From positions 132,112,844-132,176,843 of the forward strand of contig OX336389.2 of the NCBI GenBank assembly GCA_946902985.2: 64,000 bases of DNA, read 5' to 3'. Position 1 is the first letter of the stretch. Each line of letters begins with the position of its first letter. Both the position numbers and the translations under genes were made by a program. Of this stretch, positions 1 through 10,842 are shown piece by piece. The notes beneath the pieces were generated by a model. It was not told the origin of the DNA. It searched no databases and was given only the letters and a program-made list of their open reading frames with translations. This stretch comes from Meconema thalassinum. Its lineage: Eukaryota > Arthropoda > Insecta > Orthoptera > Tettigoniidae.

Positions 1-550
1 GATTTGTGTTCACCAAGTTATTGAAGGTCCCATAGATAAACTTATGTCCATAGCCTTTATCAACTTGCAAAATTTCAGTTTGATTGCTGTCATAGATAAG
101 TAGATATTGAGAACCGTCTAAGGATTTCGGATGGTCACCATGTAGAATTTTTATTTATGTAGGCCACAGAGTTATGTACTTATAGATGACGATTATTGCG
201 TCGGTTCATTATTCAAACGTTGTCATCGATCGCATCATTAGGACACAGAAAATAAGAATTGAATTATAATATTCTGCACAGCCGCCATCTTGAGGTTATG
301 TAAACAATGGAACAAAATTACATCTCAGTGCATTGAAATGAGAATACACTTGGCTATACCGAGTTTCACTGCGTTCGGGTGGTTGAATCGCAAGAAAGGT
401 CTATTTAAATATTTCAACTTCGCATGGCCGCTATGTTCGTTCTGTACTTGGCAGGTTTTCGAAAATTAAATAGGCGAACTTCTAGTAGTGCACTTTACCA
501 CTCAACAAATTTCTATGGTGCTATCAGTAATAGTTTCGGAGATATAGAAT
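1..550 (+). repeat. Dispersed repeat, copy 1
   Basis: This stretch can be followed side by side with 45,769-46,275 in the same orientation. Shared phrases include TTCACCAA/TCACCAAATTATTGAA, AAATTTCAG, TTTCGGATGGTC and GAGATATAGAATG. Identity is moderate, so the copies are old. Short blocks of the type 'GCCATGTTNGTTTTGTACTT' recur inside the unit, suggesting it is itself internally repetitive. There is no coding capacity. The family is not recognised. Confidence 0.7.
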
Positions 551-1669
551 GTCGTATCAATTGAAACACGACGAAACCGAATTGAACGAAATTTGGTACG
601 CGTTCTGTGCCCAAACTACAAGGTCATAAGTCGTACAAATTTAATATGGCGACCGTGTGAGTTATGCAAGCATTATAATTTATATCTTTGGACTCACCAA
701 TTCTGATTATCAAGCCGAGGGTGGTTTAAGCTATCCTAAAAGACTCGACCCGTTGTTTTTTAAATTTTATATTATAATATTACACTTTATCAGTGATTTA
801 AAACAGCTGAGCCATCTCTGTCACGTGACAAGGTGGTAGCTGACCTCTTGTGTCTGTCCTATATTTCAGTAGTTTGAGTATGTTGCATGCGATATAGCCT
901 ACTGATAGAAATAATATAAACTGTTTATGTAATGATTTATAATGAAGATATACTGCAGTGAAGAAATCGTTTATATCAAGACATTATTTGCTACCACGTT
1001 GTATTTAAGTCAGTTAATAACACTGAGGTGTTATGGACATATTTGGCTCTGGGCTAGAGCGTTAGTTTCTCACGCGGTTGACTGGGGTTCGTAACCAACC
1101 AGAGTTGACATTTTTTTACCTGAATTCATTTACAAATAATGTGGACGAGCTATCTCCACAGATACTAAAAAATTGCTATTTAGCTCAAAGGAGAGGCTAA
1201 AGTATAAACTAGTTTATTAATAATCACAGCCCCAGCATCGCATATAAACAGAAGATGAAAGAAAAAGAAGAATTAAAAAACAAGATAGCCAACCCGTTGT
1301 CATCCAGGGTGCTGTCCTCTTGTGGGTTACGTGGGTAATTGTTCCAAACATTTCGTTTTGCAAATCCTTGACATCCTGAAGAGACAATTTTGTAATGGTT
1401 CACCTTATAGCCATGACCGCGCTCCGATTACCTTTATGCACTAACCGCTGGATCGCATCCCACCTGGCTGCTTTACACTGCCTGCCTAATCAACACTCAG
1501 AGGCCACGGCCGACTGAATACGAGCTGCGCTCTATACCGGCCTTGACATTCCCAGTCAGAACCCATGTATAACATGTAATTGGAAAGTTTCTACTCGTTG
1601 CCGGTAGAGCGCACTCCCCTCCCATTATAGGCACGATAAGGAATCAGCTGTACAGTACGTATTTTAAAT
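551..1669. other. No gene seen
   Basis: No ORF resembles a known protein. A tRNA-like patch at about 1040-1110 (GGGCTAGAGCGTTAGTTTCTC followed by a B-box-like GGGGTTCGTAACC) may be a decayed SINE head. The rest is featureless AT-rich DNA. Confidence 0.5.
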
Positions 1670-2201
1670 GTGTAATCTCAAGAACCACTGGATGGATTTT
1701 GATGCTACTTTCACCATTCTGTAAAGGTGATCTCGAGGAAGATTTGTGTAGAAAATAATTTATTTATGAACAAAGGGAGCCAAGCAGTAACGATTTCAGT
1801 GAAAAGGTCGAAAAAATAGCCTGGCGTCCGTGCGCTTTTTAAGCTTACGCTGGGCGAACCGTTAAAAAATATCATTATATTATGAGTGTAAGAATTGTTC
1901 AGCGTGAGAAATTCTACAAAAAAGTCCGCGAGAGCATATCTCTATCTTCGATACATCGCCCACTATAAGTGTTTTTAGTTTGGACGGGAGGGGCATTTGG
2001 CTTGCACCTCGCCATTCTTAAATTACGTCTGACAGGAATTCCTTGCCCATTCATAACTGTTCCCGGGCGAAGCCGGGGCGGGTTGCTAGTGACACTATAT
2101 AATTATTATCATTATAATTTCCGCATTATCAAAATTAAAATTATATCACAAAATAAAATAGCGTGCTAATAAATCTAAGAGAAATTAGACATACCTTGCA
2201 C
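1670..2201 (+). repeat. Left inverted arm (family E copy plus ~95 bp flank)
   Basis: This arm is the reverse complement of 3942-4475 with only scattered differences. Its outer ~437 bp belong to repeat family E, recognised by the end motif CGGGCGAAGCCGGGGCGGG followed by TTGCTAGT at about 2068-2095. Other copies are near 24.7, 25.5 and 38.4 kb. The inner ~95 bp (ending ATACCTTGCAC at 2201) are not part of the other family E copies but are present in both arms. The symmetry therefore reflects an inverted duplication or long terminal inverted repeats, not two independent insertions. The arms enclose the P-element relic. Confidence 0.75.
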
Positions 2202-2295
2202 TTTCTTCGGGTACAAGGACACTACTCCAGCACCGTCTCATTAAAAGGAAAGAGAGGATCAAAATTACAGCCGGGAACAAGTAGCAGCTAATCGT

Positions 2296-3152
2296 GTGTT
2301 GTGTTTTGTGCTAAGAGATCTTTTGACAAATAATCAGATACCGTGTGCCTTCTTTTTCACGAAGCAGCTGTCAGGACGGGACTTACATAAACTCCTGCTG
2401 GACGTTATTCTCGAGGTTGAACAATGCGGTTTCGTAATTATAATAACTGTATCTGATAATCACAAAACTAACACTACAATGATGAGGAATTTAGGGGGAG
2501 GGAATTTGCAACCAATGGTCAATCACCCATACGACGAGTCTAGGAATGTATTCCCTAGTTATGATCATTGTCACATTCTAAAAAAAAACACATTAGAACG
2601 CAGTTTCTGTAACGAGAGATGACTGATGGTACTGGAATAATTTCAGGGAAATACTTGCCATTACTATACATAATGCAAAAGGGTGAGATCGTCAAACCGG
2701 TCAGACACCTCACTAAAAAACACAACGAACCCACTAAATTTGAAAAAATGAATGTTCGGCGTGCCAAGGAAGTGTTCTCGTCAGAAGTTATTGGTGCCAT
2801 TAGTACACTGAAAGAAAATATAGGCATGCACCCGGAAGCGTACACATTCATGGACGCAGAAGCAACCATTTTTTTTTTGAAAAACGTTAATAAATGGTTC
2901 GCTATGCATGACGTAAGCATCACATATCATCATATTCAGTCTAGAAATCCAGATAAAGGGCATTTTTTCTCATTAAATGTCAGTCTCCTAAACTGGCTAG
3001 AGGAAAATTTTCTTTCTTACCTTGAAACTTTGAAAGCTGCTAGTAACGCTGCTAGAAAGGACTTCCTGAGTTCTGAGACTTATGAAGCTACCTATACAAT
3101 TAATCACGGATTCAGCTGTCCAGTGCATAAGGTATATTCTAAAAATGGGTAG
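2296..3152 (+). pseudogene. P-element transposase fragment, broken
   Basis: Two overlapping frames together resemble P-element (THAP9-type) transposase. The first (2296-2622) carries the RNase H-like part, with VSDNHKTN followed by YDHCHILK; these match the conserved 'SDNG..N' and 'D.PHLLK' blocks of the family. The second (2619-3152) continues with SGKYLP, KPVRHLTKKH, then KMNVRRAKEVFS and a following EAT block, typical of the insertion and helical region after the HLLK block. The frame changes near an A-run at about 2580-2590. In the second frame, a TAA at 2610-2612 follows a fragment reading IRTQFL. No THAP zinc finger is visible upstream, and the C-terminal end after about 3150 is missing. 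I infer a dead, 5'- and 3'-truncated copy. Family assignment rests on motif recognition only. Confidence 0.72.
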
Positions 3153-3459
3153 AGGAAAGTCGCCAAATATGGGGAGTTTTTTTATAGGGCTCACATTAGA
3201 CATAAGAAGGAACGGAATAATTTTGGTTTTCTCACCAATGTAAACCTCAGGCGATATACTATGTATATTACAAATATGGGCACGTTTGACGTTGTATTGC
3301 CCTCTGATATTATTGTTAACTTTAAAAGTGCACTTTCCCCGTATTAGGCAACCGGGTTTCGTAATATGGGGAGGTGAGAAACCTCACGGTTTTTATTTAT
3401 AATAGGTACACTGAATAGTATAGCCTACTAATTAAAGCATTAATTCTGACATTTTTTCG

Positions 3460-3760
3460 TGTGGCCTCCTGAGAGGCCGAGTGCAGGTCTTTCTAGTCAA
3501 CGCCCGTGGGCGACCTGCGCGTCAGGATGAGAGATGGAATGGATGAAGATGAATGAAACTGGGCAAGGATGTGGAAGGAAGCGGCCGTGGCCTGTTAGAA
3601 GGTACCGTCCCAGCATTTGCTTGGTGTTGAAAAATGAGAAACCACGGAAAATCATTTCAAGGACGGCCGACGGTGGGGCTCGAACACACGCGTCTACCGA
3701 GTCAGCAGAGAGCTTGGCCCCATGGCCTAACGCTGCGCTTTAGCCACCGTAGCCACTACT
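3460..3760 (-). repeat. SINE-like tRNA-derived repeat
   Basis: Read on the minus strand it begins with a tRNA-like head: TGGCTAAAGCGCAGCGTTAGG at 3730-3750, then a B-box-like GTGTTCGAGCC at about 3682. The body ending in a CGTGGTTTCTCATTT / GGCCACGGCCGCTTCC block is shared with the SINEs at 40.6, 44.8, 51.5 and 52.5 kb. The far end (3460-3530) diverges. Confidence 0.6.
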
Positions 3761-3941
3761 GTCGGTAATTCTGACAATGTAATGAAATCATGAACACAAA
3801 TAGTACAAAAATACAAAAATGAATATTTTAAGTAAATAACAGTCCCAGTTTCCTGTTGCCGAACTTCCAAACCGTTCAGCAGAAAAATGCATAAACTTTA
3901 ATGAAAACCGAGTGATTCTGATCGAATTCAACTGTAACGAG

Positions 3942-4475
3942 GTGCAAGGTATGTCTAATTTCTCTTAGATTTATTAGCACGCTATTTTATTTTGTGATAT
4001 AATTTGCATTTTGATATTGTGGGAATTATAATGATAATATAATAGTGTCACTAGCAACCCGCCCCGGCTTCGCCCGGGAACAGTTATGAATGTGCAAGGA
4101 ATTCCTGTCAGACGTAATCTAAGAATGGCGAGGTGCAAGCCAAATCCCCCTCCCGTCCAAACTAAAAACACTTATAGTGGGCGATGTATCGAAGATAGAG
4201 ATATGCTCACGCGGACTTTTTTGTACAATTTTTCATGCTGAACAATTCTTACGCTCATAGTATATTGATATTTTTAACGGTTTGTCCAGCGTAAGCTTAA
4301 AAAGCGCACGGACGTCAAGTTCTTTCTTCGACCTATTCACTGATATCTAAAATCGTTACTGCTTGGCTCCCTTTGATCATAAATAAATTATTTTCTACAG
4401 AAATCTTCCTCGATATTACCTGTACAGAATGGTGAAAGCCGCATCAAAATCCATCCAGTGGTTCTCGAGATTACC
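3942..4475 (-). repeat. Right inverted arm (family E copy plus ~95 bp flank)
   Basis: Reverse-complement partner of 1670-2201. The inner edge GTGCAAGGTATG starts at 3942. The family E part runs from the CTAGCAACCCGCCCCGGCTT motif at about 4053 outward to the other conserved end, which continues past the arm to GGGGACTTTGTTTTACAC at about 4495-4512. The left arm lacks this last piece, so the left copy is truncated at its outer edge. Confidence 0.75.
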
Positions 4476-4848
4476 CGTGATATCCAAGAATCGGGGACTT
4501 TGTTTTACACTAAGTAGAGATAAGTCTTATTCGTGCAATGCTTGGCTAACAGCGCTGTGTGAGCATTTGAGTAACTAACAAGATTTCATGAAAAAGGTCT
4601 CATTGTCTAGGCCACAGATTACCGGTATGAGCGCATTCAGTCGGCCGTGCAGAGGCGTACAAGATATATTAATTCACCGCTAGGTTGCAGTACCAGCTAC
4701 TACAACGAACATTCAATTATAGTCTACTCCTTGATAAAGGCAACGAGTTATATGTATACCCATACATTTAGGAGAAAGTATGCTATATGTTCTTTGCTGA
4801 ACATCTAGTTCATAAATGAAAATAAGGCTAAAACCTGATCATGCAAAT

Positions 4849-4857
<9 letters not shown>

Positions 4858-4887
<30 letters not shown>

Positions 4888-5000
4888 ATAATAATAATAA
4901 TAATGGATTTACGTCCATTTTAACTGCTGCGTCTTTTAGAGACGCTGGAGTGCCGGAATCTTTCCCCGAAGGGTATCTTCAACATGCCAGTAAATTTACC
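4858..5000 (-). repeat. SINE 3' fragment with triplet tail
   Basis: On the plus strand, (TAC)n then (TAA)n runs lead into ATGGATTTACGTCCATTTTA and the GAGACGCTGGAGTGCCGGAA / CCCCGAAGGG block. The same 3' body occurs in plus orientation at 10,330-10,575 and in fragments at 24.1 and 40.4 kb. The tRNA-like head is missing, so the copy is truncated. Confidence 0.7.
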
Positions 5001-6239
5001 GACATGGCGACCTCGCATTTCAATTGACCACACGTTCTATAATGGCCATTTAGGGCATGGAACTACCAGAAACACATCCTCAACAGGAGCAATATGGATG
5101 ATAAAATTTGATGTCGTCAATGTGGGTGTCCTGGTGAAACAGGGGTAAATATTGTAGGTGGCTTTACAGCTCTCGGCAACACTGAGAACCTTCAGCGAAG
5201 TAACAATTTTTCTAAGTATACATTTGAGTTGGCTAAGAAAACTGAGCTATATGATATAAGTGTGCCTTTTATGAATAACCCTCCTGCAGAATGATTCCTA
5301 CAAGCTCGACTGGGACCGTTAAATGGGCAAAATGCAGAAGACAGCTATTTGCATAGATGTGGCTGTGCCACTGAGCAATAATACTCAACCTGCTTGTACA
5401 CAGAAAATAATAAAATATTCATACTAATTTGAGAAAATGAGGGCCATGTGGAAGCTACGGCGAGTGGACTTCAAGCCCATTGCTCTTAAGACTCCCAAGT
5501 GTCAGCTGATGCGCTCGAGCTTGAATTCTGGTCACTGCAATAGAGCAAGTTGTCAACCTGAACACATGCCACATTGAGCGAGAATTCATTAACATTAACT
5601 GAAGTATCCTGGATGTTTGGACGAATTGTCCGTGTACAAGGTTACGTCCGACAAAATCGAGAAATTGTTTCTTTTTGAATAATATTAACAATAATAATAT
5701 TAACAATAATAATTAAAAAAACACCTTTAGGCGCCCACTGCAGGTCATTCGATTTGACACCCACAGGTGACTTGCGCGTCGAAGAACAATGAAGACCTCA
5801 GAAACACCTAGCTCCCAAGCCAGGAGAATTAACAGTAGGCCTACAAAGTTTAAATCCCAAGATCTGGCTGGGATCCACTTCGTTACCCTTCCTCCCGAAG
5901 GTACGTGTCTGGTTCATTCAGCTACCATGCCGGACTTGGTCATCGGTCGTACAGCGGAGAGGAAACAGAAGTAACATTATCTTGTACGTCGGGATTGGAC
6001 GTAGTCTACACAGTATGGTGGTGGGCTCAGTTATTGTAGGGTTGGTTGTTTAGGCTAAACCTGAGGATTATTGACATAGAAATGAAAAAAGAACGATTGA
6101 ACAGTTTATTAAAATGTCAACCACGTAGTGTGGGGGTAGCATACTTGCCGCTTACCAAGGAGGCCCCGGGTCCGATGACATCTGATGAATTAGTTTGAAT
6201 GGGGTCCACGTAGCCCGTGAGGACAACTGACTAGCTACT
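5001..6239. other. No gene seen
   Basis: I cannot assign this 1.2-kb stretch. An 83-residue minus-strand ORF at 5455-5706 is not recognisable and part of it is AT-repeat sequence. A tRNA-like patch at about 6125-6175 (GGTAGCATACTTGCCG, GGGTCCGAT) may be SINE debris. Confidence 0.4.
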
Positions 6240-6413
6240 TGATAATAATAACTAGCACTCCATGGTCTATCAACAAGGTAATTTAGCTGTGGGTGTCATC
6301 GCGCTAGTTAAACGTCTCCAATAATCTGGAGTCTATGAGATGGATAGAAGTCGTCCTTGCGTAATACGCGCGGTACTCTGGGCCCAATTACGGGTAAAGG
6401 TTAGTTAGTCTTT

Positions 6414-6644
6414 TTAGTTCCGTTTGGGCCGGCTGTGGACCACGTGGTTCTTATCTCGGGCAGCTTTCCTCCTAGCCCAGTATTCCTTCATTCTGGCACT
6501 GTGAATGTCCTTCCACTCCTGAGTCCATTTCACACCTACTCCTGGACGCACTGCTTTTGCTGTTAGTGACTGGAGAAAGTCTGATGTTGTGACTAAAGTC
6601 CTGTATTTATTCCTGTCATAGATGTTACTGGGGTCAATATCCAA
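6414..6644 (-). pseudogene. LINE ORF: C-terminal tail
   Basis: A 76-residue continuation of the LINE protein in a third frame. It holds the basic C-terminal segment with KWTQEWKDIHSARMKEYWA and a lysine/arginine-rich end. The corresponding tails of the other copies (KKWTEERKQQHGEFMRQYWA at about 33,720 and RKWSEERKIQFSRKMKDYWA at about 34,290, minus strand) show the same spacing of W, E and YWA. No zinc knuckle is present. Confidence 0.8.
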
Positions 6645-6664
6645 TTGTTCAAGGTCTTTTCTGA

Positions 6665-7717
6665 CTAGTTTCGACCACTTGGCGTTAGTTGCTTTCCCTC
6701 TAGAGACAGTGTTGAAAATTCTGGAGTGAGCCTCTGATTATCCATTCTCACAATATGACCATAGAAGATCAGCCTCCTCTTCCTCATAGCTGTTGTAATG
6801 CTCTCCACTTGTTCATAGAGTTCATTGTTGTGCCTGATTCTATACTTGCCTTCCTCTTTAATAGGGCCCATGATTTTTCGTAGAATCTTCCGGTCCTTCA
6901 GCTCCAATTTCCGGAGTTGTCCTTTTCTGACCATATTTAGGCATTCTGAGGCATATAGTACTGATGGTCTCAATACAGTACTGTAGTGTCTGAGTTTGAA
7001 ATTCATTGAGAGGGATTTGGATTTGTACATATTCTTGCATAGGTGGTAGGCTCTCTCCAGTTTGATGCATCTGTCGTTCATGGCCAGGTCTTCATTGATG
7101 TTTGGGGTTATCCATTCTCCTAGGTATTTGAAGGAGTTAGTCCTTTGTACTACTTTGTCCCCCAGTGGGATTGACTCGGGCGCATCTCTGATGTTGCTGA
7201 TAAACTGTGTTTTGTTGATGGCGATCTTTAAGCCTACTTTAGCTGCTATATAGTTCAGAGAGGATAGTTGATGGTTAGCTTCCTCCACACTGGACGCTAG
7301 GAGTGCAAGGTCGTCTGCAAAGGCTAAACAGGGGACTGTTAACTTGTCGTCCTTGTAGCCTATTCTTAATCCAGAATCATCCTTCAGAGTTTTCGTCCAC
7401 TCACGAATTACTTTTTCTAGTAGGCAATTGAAGAGGATCGGAGACAAGGCATCCCCTTGTCTAACACCAGTTCTGACCTCGAAGCTCTTGGACAGTTCCC
7501 CTCTGAATTTGACTTTGACTGTGGTGTTAGTGAGAGTCGCTTTCACTAGATTCAGGGTCTTTTTATCTAGCCCCAATTCAGCCAGTGTCTCAAAGAGTGA
7601 CTCTCTATCTACTGAGTCGTAGGCCTTTTGGAAGTCAACGAAAATTGCAACATAAGGTGAGGCACTTAGATTTTTGTACGTGAGAATGGTTTGAGATTCA
7701 GAATCTGTTCGGTGCAT
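6665..7717 (-). pseudogene. LINE ORF: RT catalytic region
   Basis: This frame continues the RT after a frameshift around 7690-7715. Motif A appears as VDFQKAYDSVDRE (about residues 27-39), then GVRQGDALSPILFN (84-97) and the catalytic CLAFADDLALLA (130-141). The thumb-like region (SFKYLGEWI, LRHY, RPSVLYASECL) follows, with the C-terminal RKILRKIMGP and RRLIFYGHIVRM blocks. The frame breaks again near 6690. It overlaps the upstream frame by about 50 bases. RT motifs are all present, so inactivation seems recent and due to indels. Confidence 0.87.
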
Positions 7718-9582
7718 GACCTTGACTTTCGAAACCCAGCTTGGTACTCTCCAATGCAGGAATCCAGTTGAACCTCTACTCTTGTGAGCAATACTTTGGA
7801 GAGTATCTTGTATGTCACTGATACCAGGGAAATCCCTCTGTAGTTGTTGAGATCTGATTTGTCACCTTTTTTATGTAGTGGGTGAATGATAGCTGAGGTC
7901 CAGTCACTAGGTAATTGTTCTGTCAACCAGACGTTAGATATGATGTCATGGATACTCTGTATCGACTCCTCGTCAACATACTTCCAGAGCTCTGCAATGA
8001 TCCCATCTTCGCCTGCTGCTTTATTGGACTTTAATTCGGAAATGGCTTTCTGGATCTCTTCCTTTGTTGGAGGGAAAGAGTGTGGCTTAGCAACGTTCTT
8101 GGGTTCAAAAGGTAGCTTTTCCATGGGTTCCTCGGAGTTAAGAAGGTCGCTGAAATACTCTGCTAAGGCTGTGATGCACTCCTCATTGTTCAGTTTCAGA
8201 TCTCCGTCAGCTCCCCGAAGGTGAAGTGTAGGAGCTGAATAGGGTGTTATTTGTGATTTAAAAGCCTGGTAGAAGTCTCTAGTGTTGTTCCGCTGGAAAT
8301 CCCTCTCTGCCTGGTCAATGATATCCTTATTATGCTGCCTCTTGCTTGTTCTGATAATTTTGGCAGTAGTTTTACGAATTTCTAAGAAATTATCATGATT
8401 GTCCACACTTTTATTACGGTTCCATTTCAGCCATGCTTGTTTTCTCTCTTCTATTGCCTTGTCACATGTAGCTGTCCACCATGGATGTTTATTCTTTCTG
8501 ACTGCCGGGATAGTTATTGTCGCCGCATCTACTAGTGCCTTCTGTAGTTGGGGCCAGTCCTTCTTTTCCTTGTTCTTAGCTAGGGTCTTGGTGAAGTCAT
8601 CACTGTCTCTCAGCTTAGATGGATTGAACCTTGGAATTCGCGACTTGATGCAATGGATTCCTCTACTTGTTTTAAGAGGGATGAAATTGGTTTTGATCAA
8701 AGAAAGATAATGATCCGAGTCAATGTTCGCACTTCTCAATACTTTGACATTTAATATTTCCTGGCTGTTCCTTCTACTAATGGCTACATGATCTAGTTGG
8801 AATTCCCCAAGCATGGGATTAGGACATCTCCACGTCATAGCTTTTCTAGGAAGGCGTTTGAAAGCTGTAGATTTGAGGACTAAGTTGTAATTTCTGCACA
8901 GGTCAATCAGCCTTTCTCCATTCCTGTTGGTCCTCTTGTGTGCTGGATATACTCCAACTATGGCCTGAAATTTCCGTTCTCTACCAATCTGAGCATTAAA
9001 GTCCCCCATTAAAATAGTTACATGGTGCTTTGGAATCCGGTCCATTGTCTCTTCGAGTACCCTCCAGAAGTTTTCCACACTCTCAATATCTTTCCTATTG
9101 GTGTCATTAGTAGGTGCATGAAAATTAACAATTGTGTATGCTCTGTTGAGAGTTCTGAAGGCTATAGTGGACGTTCTGCCATTTGGAGATGAAAAGGAGA
9201 TGATGGAGTTGATCATTTTGTTGTTGACTATGAAGCCTGTACCCAAGTGAGGCACATTCTTCATCACTCTTTCACCTGGCTGCCCTTTGTAGATCCTGTA
9301 TCCCTGTGATTCGATTGGCTCGTCATCCAAGAATCTGGTCTCTTGTAGGGCAGTTATCAGGATATTGTGGTCATTTAAAACATCTAATGTATGTTTTAGT
9401 TTTCCTGTCTCAAGGAGGGAGTTGATGTTGATGGTTGCCAAATATTTAAAACGTTTCTTAGTTTCACATGAAAGTGCAAGCTTCCCAGACTCCGAAGGCT
9501 TGCTTGCCCCACCAAAGGCAGGGGTGGATTTTCTAAATGTTGTACCACCTGGGGTAGTTTTACCGTTATTCGTTTTCTTCAT
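7666..9582 (-). CDS. LINE ORF: AP endonuclease and RT N-terminus
   Basis: The 638-residue frame opens with a short, poorly conserved leader rich in K, T, G and S. An exonuclease-endonuclease-phosphatase fold follows: ININSL at about 51, the metal-binding Glu in QETRF at 80-84, GDFNAQIGRE at 193-202, LDHVAIS near 263 and SDHYLS at 289. This domain nicks the target DNA to prime reverse transcription. The RT begins after about residue 500, with AAGEDGI, HPLHKKGD and NNYRGISL, then GEYQAGFRKSRS. The frame fails after EQILNLK, and the RT catalytic part continues in another frame at 6665-7717. The ATG is the natural first start. The endonuclease looks intact, but the polypeptide would be truncated before the RT active site. 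Confidence 0.88.
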   Translation of the reverse strand: MKKTNNGKTTPGGTTFRKSTPAFGGASKPSESGKLALSCETKKRFKYLATININSLLETGKLKHTLDVLNDHNILITALQETRFLDDEPIESQGYRIYKGQPGERVMKNVPHLGTGFIVNNKMINSIISFSSPNGRTSTIAFRTLNRAYTIVNFHAPTNDTNRKDIESVENFWRVLEETMDRIPKHHVTILMGDFNAQIGRERKFQAIVGVYPAHKRTNRNGERLIDLCRNYNLVLKSTAFKRLPRKAMTWRCPNPMLGEFQLDHVAISRRNSQEILNVKVLRSANIDSDHYLSLIKTNFIPLKTSRGIHCIKSRIPRFNPSKLRDSDDFTKTLAKNKEKKDWPQLQKALVDAATITIPAVRKNKHPWWTATCDKAIEERKQAWLKWNRNKSVDNHDNFLEIRKTTAKIIRTSKRQHNKDIIDQAERDFQRNNTRDFYQAFKSQITPYSAPTLHLRGADGDLKLNNEECITALAEYFSDLLNSEEPMEKLPFEPKNVAKPHSFPPTKEEIQKAISELKSNKAAGEDGIIAELWKYVDEESIQSIHDIISNVWLTEQLPSDWTSAIIHPLHKKGDKSDLNNYRGISLVSVTYKILSKVLLTRVEVQLDSCIGEYQAGFRKSRSCTEQILNLKPFSRTKI

Positions 9583-9920
9583 GATGCAAGAGATAAGAAA
9601 AAGTGTTTAGGGTGGTTACCCTCAGGTAACGAATTGTTAACTATCAAGGTTGTAAGCCTTGAAGCCCCCAGCACTGATCGGCTCACTGACCCGGCTTCCC
9701 GCTGGGATTGATTACCCAACCTTCCACTGGGTTGCTCAGCTTAACAGGGACACCTCTTGTAGGTTATGTGCTGGAGTTGGAGTGAAAGAGGCTAGTTGGA
9801 TTCTCTTGCTGAATCCAATATGTTATGTTGCAGATGTCTGGCAACGACGCATTTCACTCCCACTTGCCCGGAGCCACAAGGACTCCCCCCAGGTCAATTC
9901 CTGGAGCCGGTTAGTTAGTC

Positions 9921-10329
9921 TATTATAACATTTAAAGAAAAGCTATTAGTAGGCACACGTCATAATCATCCTTGCGCATTCCACAAGTAAATTCCTAATT
10001 CCCATATTCCTTGCGATTTTCAAATAGAAAATAGAAACCGTTATCTCGCACTTTAAGTACTAAATAACATGTACACTTCAAACCATTTTTCAAGTGAACA
10101 GGGTTTAGTTTTGAAAATAAAACGCTTTCTTTCAAGACAAATAAAAAATGTCTTCTGTGAACATTCCGTCAATTCTTTGAAAGTAGGCTACTTATTTCTT
10201 ACCTTTAAGTTTCTGCATTTGGACTTTTATGATGTGTACTGATATTTATTTTACACCCATGTTTTCTTTATGACTACTTTAATCAACAATGAGCCGTTTT
10301 TTAAATAATTAAATCACAAGTCTCGCGTC
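9921..10329. other. No gene seen
   Basis: AT-rich sequence without recognisable ORFs or RNA genes, lying between the 5' end of the LINE and a SINE. Confidence 0.5.
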
Positions 10330-10575
10330 AAAGTTAATAAATCTTGTTGGCTGGTTCCGAGGCTCAGCAGTAACGTTCTCGCTTGCTGTGCCCAAGAGTG
10401 AAGGATCGAATCCTGGCACAGCCAGTTGGCATTTGAGGGTGCACGAATGTGAGGGAGCCGTGTCAGTAGATTTACTGGCGACTTAAAGATCCCCTTCGGG
10501 GCAAAATTGCGGCAGCCCGGCGTCTCTAAATGCCACAGTAGATAAAAGGACGTAAAACCAATAACATTATTATTA
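10330..10575 (+). repeat. tRNA-derived SINE with (ATT)n tail
   Basis: The head resembles a tRNA (GGCTGGTTCCGAGGCTCAGC, then B-box GGATCGAATCCTGG at about 10,401). The body contains CCCCTTCGGGGCAAAATT and ends GGACGTAAAACCAATAACATT followed by an ATT tail. The same 3' body recurs at 4858-5000, 24,094-24,150 and 40,340-40,530 on the other strand, so this is the best reference copy of the family in the window. It would be transcribed by RNA polymerase III from the internal promoter and mobilised by a LINE; that is family knowledge. Confidence 0.8.
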
Positions 10576-10842
10576 TTCATAAATATTCTAAAAACCAAAC
10601 AGTTAATGAGAGTAAATAAATATAAAGGAAAAACATTTACCGTTTTAGGGAGATTTAAGAAAATTGCCGTATTGATTAATGGATAATTATTAATGAATCG
10701 ATTATTTCAGAAACCAGTCAAGCGCCAAGTCTGACAATTGTGGGAAAGTGAAAAACACTGTCTAGCATCAGACTAAATGATTTGGTAGTGGTTTTAATAA
10801 TTTAGCTTGAAAGTATTATATTTTTGAATACTTTTTATCTAA

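Larger units (their letters stand above)
6240..9920 (-). mobile_element. RTE-like non-LTR retrotransposon (LINE), copy 1
   Basis: A minus-strand LINE with an N-terminal AP endonuclease and a reverse transcriptase in what was one long ORF, which is the RTE-type plan. It is now split by two frameshifts into 7666-9582, 6665-7717 and 6414-6644. The 3' end is marked by a short TTATTATTATC tail on the minus strand (plus-strand GATAATAATAA at about 6241-6251). The 5' boundary near 9920 is approximate and no clear target duplication was found. Two further copies are at 26.2/31.1-33.9 kb and 34.1-34.9 kb. Clade assignment (RTE versus a related endonuclease-bearing clade) is inference. Confidence 0.85.

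Noticed and set aside
5455..5706. 83-residue minus-strand ORF with hydrophobic start
   Set aside because: The start is translated from an AAT-rich repeat, and the rest matches nothing I recognise.
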